Source of the DNA: JAVVSR01 sp036654095
GTDB lineage: Bacteria; Bacillota; Clostridia; Christensenellales; CAG-917
Length of the DNA stretch: 36,122 bases
Assembly: GCA_036654095.1 (NCBI GenBank)
Contig: JAVVSR010000016.1
Location: 1-36,122 of the forward strand
Reading direction: 5' to 3'
Each line of letters begins with the position of its first letter. Position 1 is the stretch's first letter. Below are positions 16,501 to 23,692 of this stretch, in pieces. The position numbers were made by a program, and so were the translations under genes. The notes under the pieces were generated by a model. It worked only from the letters and a program-made list of their open reading frames with translations, was not told where the DNA came from and made no database searches.

Positions 16501-17004
16501 AAACTTTTGGCTGAAACGGTTAGTGAGCTAAAAAGCGGATATACTGCCGAGCAAAAAGATGTTGAAATTAAAATTGATTGCAACGCTTATATTAGTGAAA
16601 GTTATGTAAGTTCGGGAGATAAGATTAGAATCTATAAGCGGATATCCGAAGTTACAAGCGTTGTCGAACGCGATGAGCTTATTAGCACATTGACGGATAT
16701 CTATGGAGTGCCATCGCAGCCCCTTGTCAATCTTATTAGCATAGCTTTAATAAAAAGTATGGCAAAGCGATATGAGGTTGATAAAATAATTCTCAACAAC
16801 AAGGGCGCTGGTTTTATGTTTAATTCGGCAGATGTGTTTAAGCAAGAAGGGTTGTTGCGCGCTGTCGCCAAAATGGACAAAAATGTAGTGCTTACAGCTT
16901 CAATTCCACCACAGTTGTTGTTCAATACAAAAGATCGCTCGGCAGAGGAAGTTCTTGCGCTTATGCTTAATTTTTTGCAGTGCGCGGACGGCTTTTTCAA
17001 TTAA
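13585..17004 (+). CDS. mfd: Transcription-repair coupling factor
   Basis: This 1139-residue, full-length Mfd translocase removes RNA polymerase stalled at DNA damage and recruits UvrA. The order is a UvrB-homology N-terminus, the RNA-polymerase-interaction domain (GDYVVHSVHGIGICEG, about 475), Walker A CGDVGYGKTEVA (about 628), the DEEQ box LVLDEEQRFGVEHKE, motif III LTATPIPRTL, then RecG-like motifs TIIENGIDLPDANT and QLYQLRGRVGRS. The TRCF C-terminal domain follows (GAEQHGHIEKVGYDMY). No frameshift is seen. It follows pth in the pth-mfd-foldase order common to Firmicutes. Confidence 0.97.
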   Translation: MQDFLKLNKLGGDFYNLLIAVRSGKPTTAFSLASGAKIHVSAALEMPALYITSDRLAAAEVFDKFKGFVGDRCVLIAEKDDVLLHRAAFSIENIAKRIEALTKLVSGQADIAIISAEALLQYFPNIDTFKSKLIALEVDKEYELSNLIEKLISSGYFRSELAADKGTFSLRGDILDIFPLSFEKPIRINFFDNLIETIKYFDCESMESLENISNVIIPPSSDILLTEKEVSDISNKLTNINASGHIKEIIDDISEKLSINPNDSTLIWLTPFMENLSTIFDYLPRGSAVIFDEPKLLNDKLDLIEKEHLSRVKSLTEGNSALEIHKKSLIKKTMAYTYAKIFKRLAYQQITALNPIFESAAIFTFRSQPLTKYYLDNIALVADLKNFLYNQYRVVLCCSDERRAKTVADNLKQNDVMVYETDIVSSGICATTLDIRTGFIYHSAKLVVLGTDELFGRGRLRIGAIKPKKGFIQLKAGDYVVHSVHGIGICEGTDKLKTDTIEKDYVVLRYRDGDKLYVPIDQMDMLTKFTGGETPRLNKIGGKEFAKTKERVKLSVKKLAIDLLELYSQREKQKGFKYSADTIWQKEFEDKFEFDLTDDQVSAVSDIKSDMEKGRLMDRLICGDVGYGKTEVAFRAIFKTIMDGKQAAILAPTTILAKQHFNTLCSRLDGFGINVKLLSRFQSTAEIKSALEGLQLGTVSIVVATHRLLSKDIVFNDLGLLVLDEEQRFGVEHKEKLKAIKKDVNILTLTATPIPRTLNLALSGIRDISLLETPPQNRLPVQNYIVEYTDTLLKDALTRELNRGGQAFILYNYVETIEEFAIKVRELLGGQARIIVAHGQMANKELDLKMTAFYQREADVLIATTIIENGIDLPDANTLIIYDADRFGLSQLYQLRGRVGRSGVLAHAYFTTRLGKVLSEPAVKRLTALTEYAEFGSGFKIALRDLEIRGAGSFLGAEQHGHIEKVGYDMYSKLLAETVSELKSGYTAEQKDVEIKIDCNAYISESYVSSGDKIRIYKRISEVTSVVERDELISTLTDIYGVPSQPLVNLISIALIKSMAKRYEVDKIILNNKGAGFMFNSADVFKQEGLLRAVAKMDKNVVLTASIPPQLLFNTKDRSAEEVLALMLNFLQCADGFFN

Positions 17005-17060
17005 CTTCTTCCACTTTGTCTAAAAAACCAAAATATTAAATACATATTGGCGTAAAATGT

Positions 17061-17089
17061 TTGCCATAATTATTGTTATACTATATAAT
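17061..17089 (+). promoter_or_regulatory. Sigma-A promoter of the foldase gene
   Basis: TTGCCA (17061-17066), a 17-nt spacer and a perfect TATAAT (17084-17089). It lies 80 nt before the lipoprotein start, giving it expression independent of mfd. Confidence 0.7.
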
Positions 17090-17168
17090 ATTAGTACAGT
17101 TTTTATAATATTGTAGACACCTTATTTGATGTATTCGATGTCGCTCGTATTATACTAGGAGATATAAA

Positions 17169-18968
17169 ATGAAAGTAAAATTATTAGCAATAGTGCTCGT
17201 TATGGTTATGGTCGTTACCTTTTTGACCGGATGCGATATCATCACTAAAAACGAGGAGCGTGACTTTAGCCAAGTCGTTGCCAAGGTTAATTACAATGGT
17301 TTGTCCGCTGTTGTAACCAAAGCCGAACTTTACGAGTCTTACAATTCGTATGGATACTATTATACTACCTATTACGGATACACCATTGCGGAAACGGTTG
17401 ATTTACTGGTTGAGTCGCTTGCTAACCGTCAACTGTTGTTGATGTATGCTAAAAGTGAAATGGCTAACAAAAAAGGTGTTTCAATTAATTCCGATATTGT
17501 TACCTTATTGACCGATGCTGAAGCTGACGCTGCCGTTAAGGATACCAATAAAACTATGCAGTCTTGGTATGACAATATAATTAAGGAGTTGCAAGCGGAG
17601 TTTGATGCCGCTAATCCTCCGAAAGAAGACGACAAGGAAGACGATAAAGAAGAAGATAAAAAAGATGAACTTGTTCCGCGTCCAGTGCGTCCCAAAGATG
17701 CTGAGCCCGAATTCGACGCCAACGCGCCCGTAACGGAAAAAACGAAAAAGTTTTTTGACGAAGGGTACGACCACGGCGACAGCAAGTTTATGATAAAAGC
17801 GCTTGCGCAACTTAAAAAAGAAATTGCCGATAGTTATCGCAGTTATGATTACTATTTGGCAAGGCAACACGAAACACAACTTTTACAAAGTTGGCAACGC
17901 ACATTGTCCGAGGGTTATGTTCCAAGCGATGAACTTGTTGCAGCCGAGTACAATGATTACATTACTAAAAATAAAGAAACTTTTGCTTCCGATAAAAATG
18001 CCTCATACCCTACTTCTATTACCGACAATATCGGTGGGACGGTTTATCATCCCGTTAAAGGTTATGGCTATGTTTACAATATTTTGTTAAAATTCAGCGA
18101 TAAGCAAACAGCCGATTTAAAAGCTATGAAAGATTCGGGTACGATTTCCGCCGAAAATCTTAAAAAGTATAGGGCTGAACTTGCTAAACAAATTAAAGTT
18201 AATGTTTCAAATCCGAAGTATGACCCAGAATATAAGTGTGAAGAATGTGAGGCTGCTAAAAAAGACGATAAGGTAGTTTGCACAAAACCCGAATGTCCTG
18301 CAAAACCGTTTATTCGTAAAGACGTACCTGCTAGCACGATTTTAGATGAAATATTTACTTCGTTTAATAATATCAAAACTGGCGTTGGCGACTTTGCTAA
18401 CTTAACAGAATTCCAAAAGATTACAGCTATGCGCGAAGAGGCTATCAAGTGGGTATATGCGGTAAATGACGATGGCGGTATGTATAAGGCCGAAACTTCA
18501 AATGGATTAGCTGGCGGTGGAAATGGATATTTAATTAATCCCGAAGGCGAAAAATCAACCTATGTTGAGGAGTTTACGAAATTAGGCCGCGATATGATAA
18601 AACTAGGCCTAGGCACTTTTAGCACAGACGGCACTGTTGACGGTATGTATTGTGTTACTGATTTTGGTATTCACATTATGTATGTCAGCTATATCCCGTA
18701 TGACGAAAAGTCATTAGGCGAGGATAGCAAACCACTTACTGTAACTGACAATATTATTCCGTTGGACTATGTTATTAGCTATGGCATTTATGGAAGCAAG
18801 GTCACATCAGATACTACATTACGTGAGCAAATTACTCAAAAACTTACTAAAGCTTATAAAAATGACAAATACACTGAAGTATCTCAAAAAGTAGCCGCTG
18901 AAAATAAAGGTGGTGTTGAAGTCAAAAAGAAAATGATTAAAAAGATAGTTAAGGAAATTGAAGGTTAA
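17169..18968 (+). CDS. PrsA/SurA-like peptidyl-prolyl isomerase lipoprotein
   Basis: This 599-residue lipoprotein has a lipobox LTGC with acylated Cys 22. A SurA-N-like helical region (AELYESYNSYGY...LLVESLANRQLL) is followed by a highly charged Asp/Glu/Lys linker (about 155-172). The C-terminal part (about 415-525) resembles a parvulin domain: KWVYAVNDDGGMYKAET, GGNGYLINPEG, and DFGIHIMYV as the usual 'GxHIxxV' strand. About residues 357-378 hold four cysteines (CEEC...CTKPEC), unusual for this family. It should fold secreted proteins at the outer membrane face. AGGAG precedes ATG 17169; a strong terminator follows. Longer than typical PrsA (about 290-350). Confidence 0.82.
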   Translation: MKVKLLAIVLVMVMVVTFLTGCDIITKNEERDFSQVVAKVNYNGLSAVVTKAELYESYNSYGYYYTTYYGYTIAETVDLLVESLANRQLLLMYAKSEMANKKGVSINSDIVTLLTDAEADAAVKDTNKTMQSWYDNIIKELQAEFDAANPPKEDDKEDDKEEDKKDELVPRPVRPKDAEPEFDANAPVTEKTKKFFDEGYDHGDSKFMIKALAQLKKEIADSYRSYDYYLARQHETQLLQSWQRTLSEGYVPSDELVAAEYNDYITKNKETFASDKNASYPTSITDNIGGTVYHPVKGYGYVYNILLKFSDKQTADLKAMKDSGTISAENLKKYRAELAKQIKVNVSNPKYDPEYKCEECEAAKKDDKVVCTKPECPAKPFIRKDVPASTILDEIFTSFNNIKTGVGDFANLTEFQKITAMREEAIKWVYAVNDDGGMYKAETSNGLAGGGNGYLINPEGEKSTYVEEFTKLGRDMIKLGLGTFSTDGTVDGMYCVTDFGIHIMYVSYIPYDEKSLGEDSKPLTVTDNIIPLDYVISYGIYGSKVTSDTTLREQITQKLTKAYKNDKYTEVSQKVAAENKGGVEVKKKMIKKIVKEIEG

Positions 18969-18990
18969 GTTAAAAATTTTAAATGATGTA

Positions 18991-19018
18991 AAAGCCCGCA
19001 TAGCTGCGGGCTTTTTTT
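18991..19018. terminator. Terminator after the foldase gene
   Basis: A perfect hairpin AAAGCCCGCA-TAGC-TGCGGGCTTT with a seven-T tail. The flanking A run on the other side is short, so it works mainly on the plus strand, although ypeB converges from the right. Confidence 0.93.
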
Positions 19019-19078
19019 AACGAATAAATTTAAAACTTAAAAGTGAAATGAGCTTTTTATTAATTGATTAAGGATTGT

Positions 19079-20401
19079 TTATACAAGCAAGTCGCCGTTT
19101 GTTGATGAAATGACATACAAAATATTTACTTCCTCTCCTGTTTTTGCGTCAATATATATATAGTACGTGCCGTTAGAGGTGGCTACAAACTCATAAGTTA
19201 AAATTTCCGTATTTGACTTAAAGGGAATAAGCGCAAGCCTTCCAGCTGTAATTTCGCCATCAATTTTTATTTTTGCCCGCGCTGTTTCTGCTGTTATTAG
19301 TGGCTTCGACAGCTCGCGAGTGGTGTGGTTAAACGCGTAGCTTCTAGCCTCAAGCCCAAGGATATCGCCGTTATCGCTAGCAATTTTAAGTTTTATTATA
19401 TCAGGATAAATAACCACATTGTTTATTAACGGAGCAAAGTTTACAAAAACGGTGCTATTATCGTTGCATATCCAAACGTTTTTCATATCACCAAATCCGT
19501 TGTCTTTTAAAAATCTTTTGGCAATCTCGCTACATTCGTCATTAGATAACTTAGGGTCGGTGACATCTCGATATGAGTTAATTGAAATGAGCATACCGCC
19601 TTTTTTAGCTAGTTGAATTGTGGTCATACGTCCATTTATTTTGCCTTCAAAATTTAAGGTATCAATGTCCGAGTCCCACTCTCCTAAGAACTTTAGGTTT
19701 TCAACAGCAACCGCAGGCCCGTAAATTGAGTTTATTATTTTTATTCCATTTTCCTCATTGATATCCTCGCCGATTAGCCCCAAAACTTTTTTATCTTGAA
19801 GCGCGTCGCTAAACGGACCGTCGTATATTAATTGAGGGTATTCGACAGAAGCCTCATTTAAACTGCCTAAAACATTTGTTAAAATGTCTTTATCGGTATT
19901 TATATTTTCAACAAACAAATAGCCATTGGTAATTTCATCTTTTATTTTGCCAAGTTCAGACCCTAAATCCTTAAGCATTTTATGGATTTTTTCTAAGCTA
20001 TCGCGGTGTTCGGCAGAGAGATTTTTTTCATCTGTAACACGGTTCGCTAAATACATTGAAAAGTCGCCTACTTGATTTATAAACCTCATTGTATTAGTTA
20101 CCGTGGCATCGCGAGAGGATAACGCAGACAAACTGTTGGCGGATATTTCAGCGCCTTTCCAAACTTCATAAAGCAGTTCCTGACGAGTCGTGTGCGAGGT
20201 GGTAACTAAAATTTTAGCTAATTTAATTTCCATATCGTTGGTTTCGTCTAGCAAAACAAAGTACGCTTGCTGATAATGATTTTCAAGCATAGCTTGACTT
20301 TCTTTGTTGTTTTTTGTACTTAATCCCAACCATATGCTAAGTCCAACGGTTGTGACCGCAAAAACTATCATTAATACTAATAAAACTTTTTTTCCTTTCA
20401 T
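19079..20401 (-). CDS. ypeB: Germination protein YpeB
   Basis: This 440-residue protein has an N-terminal membrane anchor (about 4-25), a helical region (ENHYQQAYFVLLDETNDMEIKLAKILVTT) diagnostic of YpeB, and repeated PepSY-like domains in the C-terminal half (ITAETARAKIKIDGEITAGRLALIPF). YpeB is needed for SleB to be localised or stabilised in the spore and is coupled to it genetically. ATG 20401 is chosen over a TTG 18 nt upstream because GAGG lies 5-8 nt before it. The gene follows sleB by 7 nt in one operon. Confidence 0.92.
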   Translation of the reverse strand: MKGKKVLLVLMIVFAVTTVGLSIWLGLSTKNNKESQAMLENHYQQAYFVLLDETNDMEIKLAKILVTTSHTTRQELLYEVWKGAEISANSLSALSSRDATVTNTMRFINQVGDFSMYLANRVTDEKNLSAEHRDSLEKIHKMLKDLGSELGKIKDEITNGYLFVENINTDKDILTNVLGSLNEASVEYPQLIYDGPFSDALQDKKVLGLIGEDINEENGIKIINSIYGPAVAVENLKFLGEWDSDIDTLNFEGKINGRMTTIQLAKKGGMLISINSYRDVTDPKLSNDECSEIAKRFLKDNGFGDMKNVWICNDNSTVFVNFAPLINNVVIYPDIIKLKIASDNGDILGLEARSYAFNHTTRELSKPLITAETARAKIKIDGEITAGRLALIPFKSNTEILTYEFVATSNGTYYIYIDAKTGEEVNILYVISSTNGDLLV

Positions 20402-20408
20402 ATTTACC

Positions 20409-21107
20409 TCATTTTGCAAAATTGTGTTTGCCGATTACAAGCAAAATTGGACGTGACCAAATCCATTTGTTTGTCGTAACGCTCGGGTTGTAATAGTAAA
20501 TACAACCGTTTGTTGGGTCCCACCCGTTTAATGCGTCGCGCGCTGCTTTCTTTGCGCTTTCATTGGGGGTTAAGTTAATTTGTCCATCGTTTACCGCGGT
20601 AAACGCCCACGGTTGGTATATTACCCCTGCAATCGTGTTTGGAAAATCGGGGTGTTTAACTCTATTTAATATAACCGCTGCGACGGCAACTTGTCCTAAA
20701 TATGGTTCTCCGCGCGCTTCAGCGTAAACGCACTTTGCCAAAAGATAAGTGTCAGACGAACTATATCCGCTGTTTGTTGCAGAACTTGAAAGCGTAATTC
20801 CTAATGCGCGCGCTGTTGCCGAACCTATTACTCCGTCGGCGGTTAATCCGTTTTTCTGCTGAAACTTCTTAACGGCAGTTGCCGTTCCATTTCCATAAAT
20901 TCCATCTATTGAGCCACTGTAATATCCCCAATTTTTAAGTTTTGTCTGCACAGTTTTAACTTGCGCTCCCGACGAACCTTGTTTTAATACAATAGCCTCG
21001 GCGATATCGTTTTTAGGGTTTAGTATTCCGCTAAAGGATAGAACACCCGTTAATACAACTAACGTCAGCGCAACGGCTAGAACTATTTTAAGTTTTTTAT
21101 TGTTCAT
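20409..21107 (-). CDS. sleB: Spore cortex-lytic enzyme SleB
   Basis: This 232-residue lytic transglycosylase degrades muramic-delta-lactam-containing spore cortex at germination. A signal/anchor helix (about 7-28) is followed by a peptidoglycan-binding domain (about 40-105, with LKNWGYYSGSIDGIYGNGT and VKKFQQKNGL). The catalytic Hydrolase_2 domain (about 120-232) holds AKCVYAEARGEPYLGQVAVA with the catalytic Glu, and ends with IGKHNFAK as expected. ATG 21107 has GAGG upstream. It overlaps spoIIR by 11 nt and precedes ypeB. Confidence 0.96.
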   Translation of the reverse strand: MNNKKLKIVLAVALTLVVLTGVLSFSGILNPKNDIAEAIVLKQGSSGAQVKTVQTKLKNWGYYSGSIDGIYGNGTATAVKKFQQKNGLTADGVIGSATARALGITLSSSATNSGYSSSDTYLLAKCVYAEARGEPYLGQVAVAAVILNRVKHPDFPNTIAGVIYQPWAFTAVNDGQINLTPNESAKKAARDALNGWDPTNGCIYYYNPSVTTNKWIWSRPILLVIGKHNFAK

Positions 21108-21636
21108 CTTTTACCTCTTTATATTTTTCAATTATTTCTAAGATTTTCGATTTGTATTTAAAGTTTTCATTGTTGCCGTCGGTTGGTACAAAACATAGCG
21201 GAGGAAACGCAACACACCACCAATTATCGCCAACGCCTTCGCCTAATTCAATAATAAGCGCGTCGTATATTCCGCCGGGAAACGTGTAACTTAAATATTG
21301 TCTAGTTGGAAATTTTTCGCGACGTAAACTAATTTTAGCAGTATAAGGCTGTTCATTTTCAACAAGGCACGCATTTGCAACGTCCGTTAACAGAGGAATA
21401 CTGGCTTTTATTGTTTTATAGGCTTCGTCTTTTGACTTGCACTCGGCCAATATAGGAGTAAGCGCCTCAACAATATAATCGCGAACAAGATATTTTACAT
21501 CTTGGTCGTACTGAACGTTGCTATTTGCTCGGATATGTATTCGTATACAGTCGGGCTGCTTTTCACCGATGTCGCACGCGGACAATAAAAATATTGAAAC
21601 AATCAAAAGTAACATTAAAAAAATAACTTTTTTCAT
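21097..21636 (-). CDS. spoIIR: Stage II sporulation protein R
   Basis: This 179-residue secreted signalling protein triggers SpoIIGA to process pro-sigma-E in the mother cell. Family hallmarks are CIRIHIRANSNVQYDQDVKY followed by LVRDYIVEAL, and GEGVGDNWWCVAFPPLCF. The N-terminal hydrophobic segment with LLSAC looks like a lipobox (Cys about 21), unlike the usual signal peptide/anchor. ATG 21636 is chosen over an upstream GTG because GAGGTGAAT precedes it. It is first gene of a spoIIR-sleB-ypeB operon. Upstream on the minus strand, GCATA (21707-21703) and CAGTATA (21686-21680), 16 nt apart, loosely resemble forespore sigma-F/G elements. Confidence 0.9.
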   Translation of the reverse strand: MKKVIFLMLLLIVSIFLLSACDIGEKQPDCIRIHIRANSNVQYDQDVKYLVRDYIVEALTPILAECKSKDEAYKTIKASIPLLTDVANACLVENEQPYTAKISLRREKFPTRQYLSYTFPGGIYDALIIELGEGVGDNWWCVAFPPLCFVPTDGNNENFKYKSKILEIIEKYKEVKDEQ

Positions 21637-21728
21637 ATTCACCTCATATTGCTTGAATTTTTGCCTAAAAAATATTTTTTATACTGTACAGGTTGTTGGG
21701 GATATGCTAAAATGTGTTTGAGGTGAAT

Positions 21729-22271
21729 ATGAGTAACTTTGAAAAAACAATTTCCACGGAAGAAATTTACAATGGAAAGATAATTGTGCTTTCGCGCGAT
21801 AAGGTTAAATTGCAGAATGGTAAAACCGCTCTGCGTGAGGTTGTTCATCACAACGGGGGAGCTTGCGTGCTAGCCCTCGATGATGACGATAATGTTTTTT
21901 TGGTTAAACAATTTAGATATCCATTTAATGTTGAGCTGCTTGAACTTCCCGCGGGGAAATTGGAAAAGGGCGAAAACCCCGAGCACACCGCGATTCGCGA
22001 ATTGGAGGAGGAGTGTGGGCTGAAGGCGACTGAAATTAAAAGTTTAGGAGTGCTTTATCCGACTGTCGCATACTGCACGGAAATCATATATATGTATTTT
22101 GCAACAAAGTTTGAACCATCAAAACAAAATCTTGACGAAGATGAATTTGTTGATATAGTCAAATTACCTTTAACGGAGGCAATTAAAATGGTTATTAACA
22201 ATGAAATTCCCGACGCAAAGACACAGGTTGCAATTTTGAAAGTTGCCGTTCTTAAAGGGATTAGTGTTTAA
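21729..22271 (+). CDS. NUDIX hydrolase, ADP-ribose pyrophosphatase type
   Basis: This 180-residue protein shows a complete Nudix box, GKLEKGENPEHTAIRELEEE followed by CGL (about 80-102). The surrounding FLVKQFRYPF and LELPAGK, plus the downstream LYPTVAYCTEIIYMY, are typical of ADP-ribose/nucleoside-diphosphate-sugar pyrophosphatases. ATG 21729 is chosen because GAGGTGAAT precedes it; a GTG 15 nt upstream is the alternative. It is divergent from spoIIR with 92 nt between them. Both genes carry the identical ribosome binding site GAGGTGAATATG, facing outwards. Confidence 0.92.
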   Translation: MSNFEKTISTEEIYNGKIIVLSRDKVKLQNGKTALREVVHHNGGACVLALDDDDNVFLVKQFRYPFNVELLELPAGKLEKGENPEHTAIRELEEECGLKATEIKSLGVLYPTVAYCTEIIYMYFATKFEPSKQNLDEDEFVDIVKLPLTEAIKMVINNEIPDAKTQVAILKVAVLKGISV

Positions 22272-22332
22272 AAGTTAAAGTATTGAACTTAATTACTAAA
22301 GCGTTATGATATTTCAAAGTAAGCAGTGTAAA

Positions 22333-22477
22333 AGTGTAGGCTAAATTAATTAAAGCAAAAGAATTGCATAAAAGAGTAGCGTTGTGTAGGCGAGGAAACA
22401 CTAAAAGTGGGAAAGGCAGGAAATTAAGAAATAATGTTCGGCATATAGCGAAGTGTAGGCTAATTTAATTAAAGCAG
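22333..22477. repeat. Short direct repeats before trxB
   Basis: AGTGTAGGCTAAATTAATTAAAGCA (split here as AGTGTAGGCTAA and ATTAATTAAAGCA) at 22333-22357 recurs nearly identically at 22452-22476, with a shorter GTGTAGGC copy at about 22384. They lie in the 225-nt gap between the NUDIX gene and trxB, which holds no gene. The function is unknown; duplication by slippage is a plausible origin. Confidence 0.6.
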
Positions 22478-22496
22478 AGTATCGTAAGGAGAAAAT

Positions 22497-23396
22497 ATGT
22501 ATGATATAATTATTGTTGGGGCTGGGCCGTCGGGATTGACATCGGCAATTTATGCGGGTCGCGCAGGGTTTAAAACCGTGGTCATTGAAAAGCAGGCGAT
22601 AGGCGGTCAAGTCAACTATGCGTACGAACTTGAAAATTATCCGGCAATGGATGGTATTTCGGGAACAGAATTGGCGCAAAAAATGCACAGCCAAGCGGAA
22701 AAGTATGGCGCAACTTTTATTTATGACGAAGTAGTTTCAATATCGGCCGAAAAGAAGGAAGTAAATACGGCGTCAAGTGGAATTCTTTCGGCGAAAGCCA
22801 TTATTCTTTGTATGGGAACAAAAAATCGCAATTTAGGAATTGCCGATGAAACAAAGTATATTGGCGCAGGTGTTTCATATTGCGCAGTTTGTGACGGTGG
22901 GTTTTTCAAAAAAAAGAAAGTGGCGGTAATTGGCGGCGGAAATACTGCCTTTAAGGACGCGCTCTATTTAAGCAGAATTGCTGAAAAGGTTTACATTATC
23001 CATAGAAGGGAAGGCTTCCGCGCAGAAAATGTAATGATTGAACGAGCTAAAGCCGAACCGAAAATTGAATTTGTGTTGAACTCGATAGTCAGTGGGCTTA
23101 ACGGCGAGGGTAAAATAAACAATATTGTTGTAAAAAACAAAGTAGGCGAAGAAAAGGCGATTGATATAAGCGGTGTTTTTGTCGCAGTTGGAAATTTGCC
23201 CGAAACCGAATTGATAAAAGGTCAAATTGCAACAGATGAACAGGGATATATTGTGACCAACGACGAAATGGAAACGAGTGTAAAGGGGATATTTGCCGCG
23301 GGAGATATTCGCAAAAAGACATTGCGACAAATAGTAACAGCGTGCGCAGATGGCGCGATTGCCATTGAGGGCGCTGAAAAATATTGTAACGGTTAA
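22497..23396 (+). CDS. trxB: Thioredoxin reductase
   Basis: This 299-residue flavoprotein, of normal length, transfers electrons from NADPH through FAD to thioredoxin. The FAD-binding GAGPSGLTSAIYAGRAG lies at residue 8, the redox-active pair in CAVCDGGFF (about 128-131), the NADPH-binding GGGNTAFKDALYL after that, and the C-terminal FAAGDIR...VTACADGAIA. AAGGAG precedes ATG 22497. An F420- or ferredoxin-dependent homologue cannot be excluded, as the NADPH-specific basic residues (HRREGFRAE) look normal but were not modelled. Confidence 0.95.
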   Translation: MYDIIIVGAGPSGLTSAIYAGRAGFKTVVIEKQAIGGQVNYAYELENYPAMDGISGTELAQKMHSQAEKYGATFIYDEVVSISAEKKEVNTASSGILSAKAIILCMGTKNRNLGIADETKYIGAGVSYCAVCDGGFFKKKKVAVIGGGNTAFKDALYLSRIAEKVYIIHRREGFRAENVMIERAKAEPKIEFVLNSIVSGLNGEGKINNIVVKNKVGEEKAIDISGVFVAVGNLPETELIKGQIATDEQGYIVTNDEMETSVKGIFAAGDIRKKTLRQIVTACADGAIAIEGAEKYCNG

Positions 23397-23506
23397 AAGT
23401 AATTATAAGTATTTATACAAATTGTTAAAAAAGTAACAAAAATTAAATTAAAACAAAATAATTTAAAAAAATAAACGATTTTTTTATTTTTTCTTATAAA
23501 AACCAC

Positions 23507-23535
23507 TTGACAACGTCAATTAGCGGGTGTAATAT
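23507..23535 (+). promoter_or_regulatory. Strong orphan promoter after trxB
   Basis: Perfect TTGACA (23507-23512), a 17-nt spacer and TAATAT (23530-23535), preceded by a long A/T-rich stretch. No open reading frame follows on the plus strand before the terminator 85 nt downstream, so it seems to drive a short RNA. Confidence 0.7.
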
Positions 23536-23541
23536 AAGGTA

Positions 23542-23625
23542 AACAAAAAAGAGCTCATAATTTTCCCCCTTATCATATAATTAGCAAAATGGCCTGGATT
23601 TAATATCCGGGTCATTTTGCTTTTT
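23542..23625 (+). ncRNA. Candidate small RNA with a C-rich single-stranded region
   Basis: A near-consensus promoter and a strong terminator bracket about 84 nt with no coding potential. The 5' half is A-rich and unpaired, then comes TTTTCCCCCTT (23561-23571), which could base-pair with purine-rich ribosome binding sites; the 3' half is the terminator hairpin. C-rich loops in Firmicute sRNAs (RoxS and similar) act this way, so regulation of mRNA translation is inferred. It could instead be an attenuated leader or simply the trxB terminator with a chance promoter. Confidence 0.5.
23584..23625 (+). terminator. Terminator of the candidate sRNA (and of trxB)
   Basis: A 16-bp stem (including G-T wobbles) from GCAAAATGGCCTGGAT to ATCCGGGTCATTTTGC, loop TTAAT, followed by five T. 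Oriented for plus-strand transcription; on the minus strand the tail is less T-rich. Confidence 0.88.
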
Positions 23626-23692
23626 AAATATAATTTGTTGTTCTATAAGTCCGCTTAACTTGCAGGGGGATATTACTTAAACCTATGATTTG

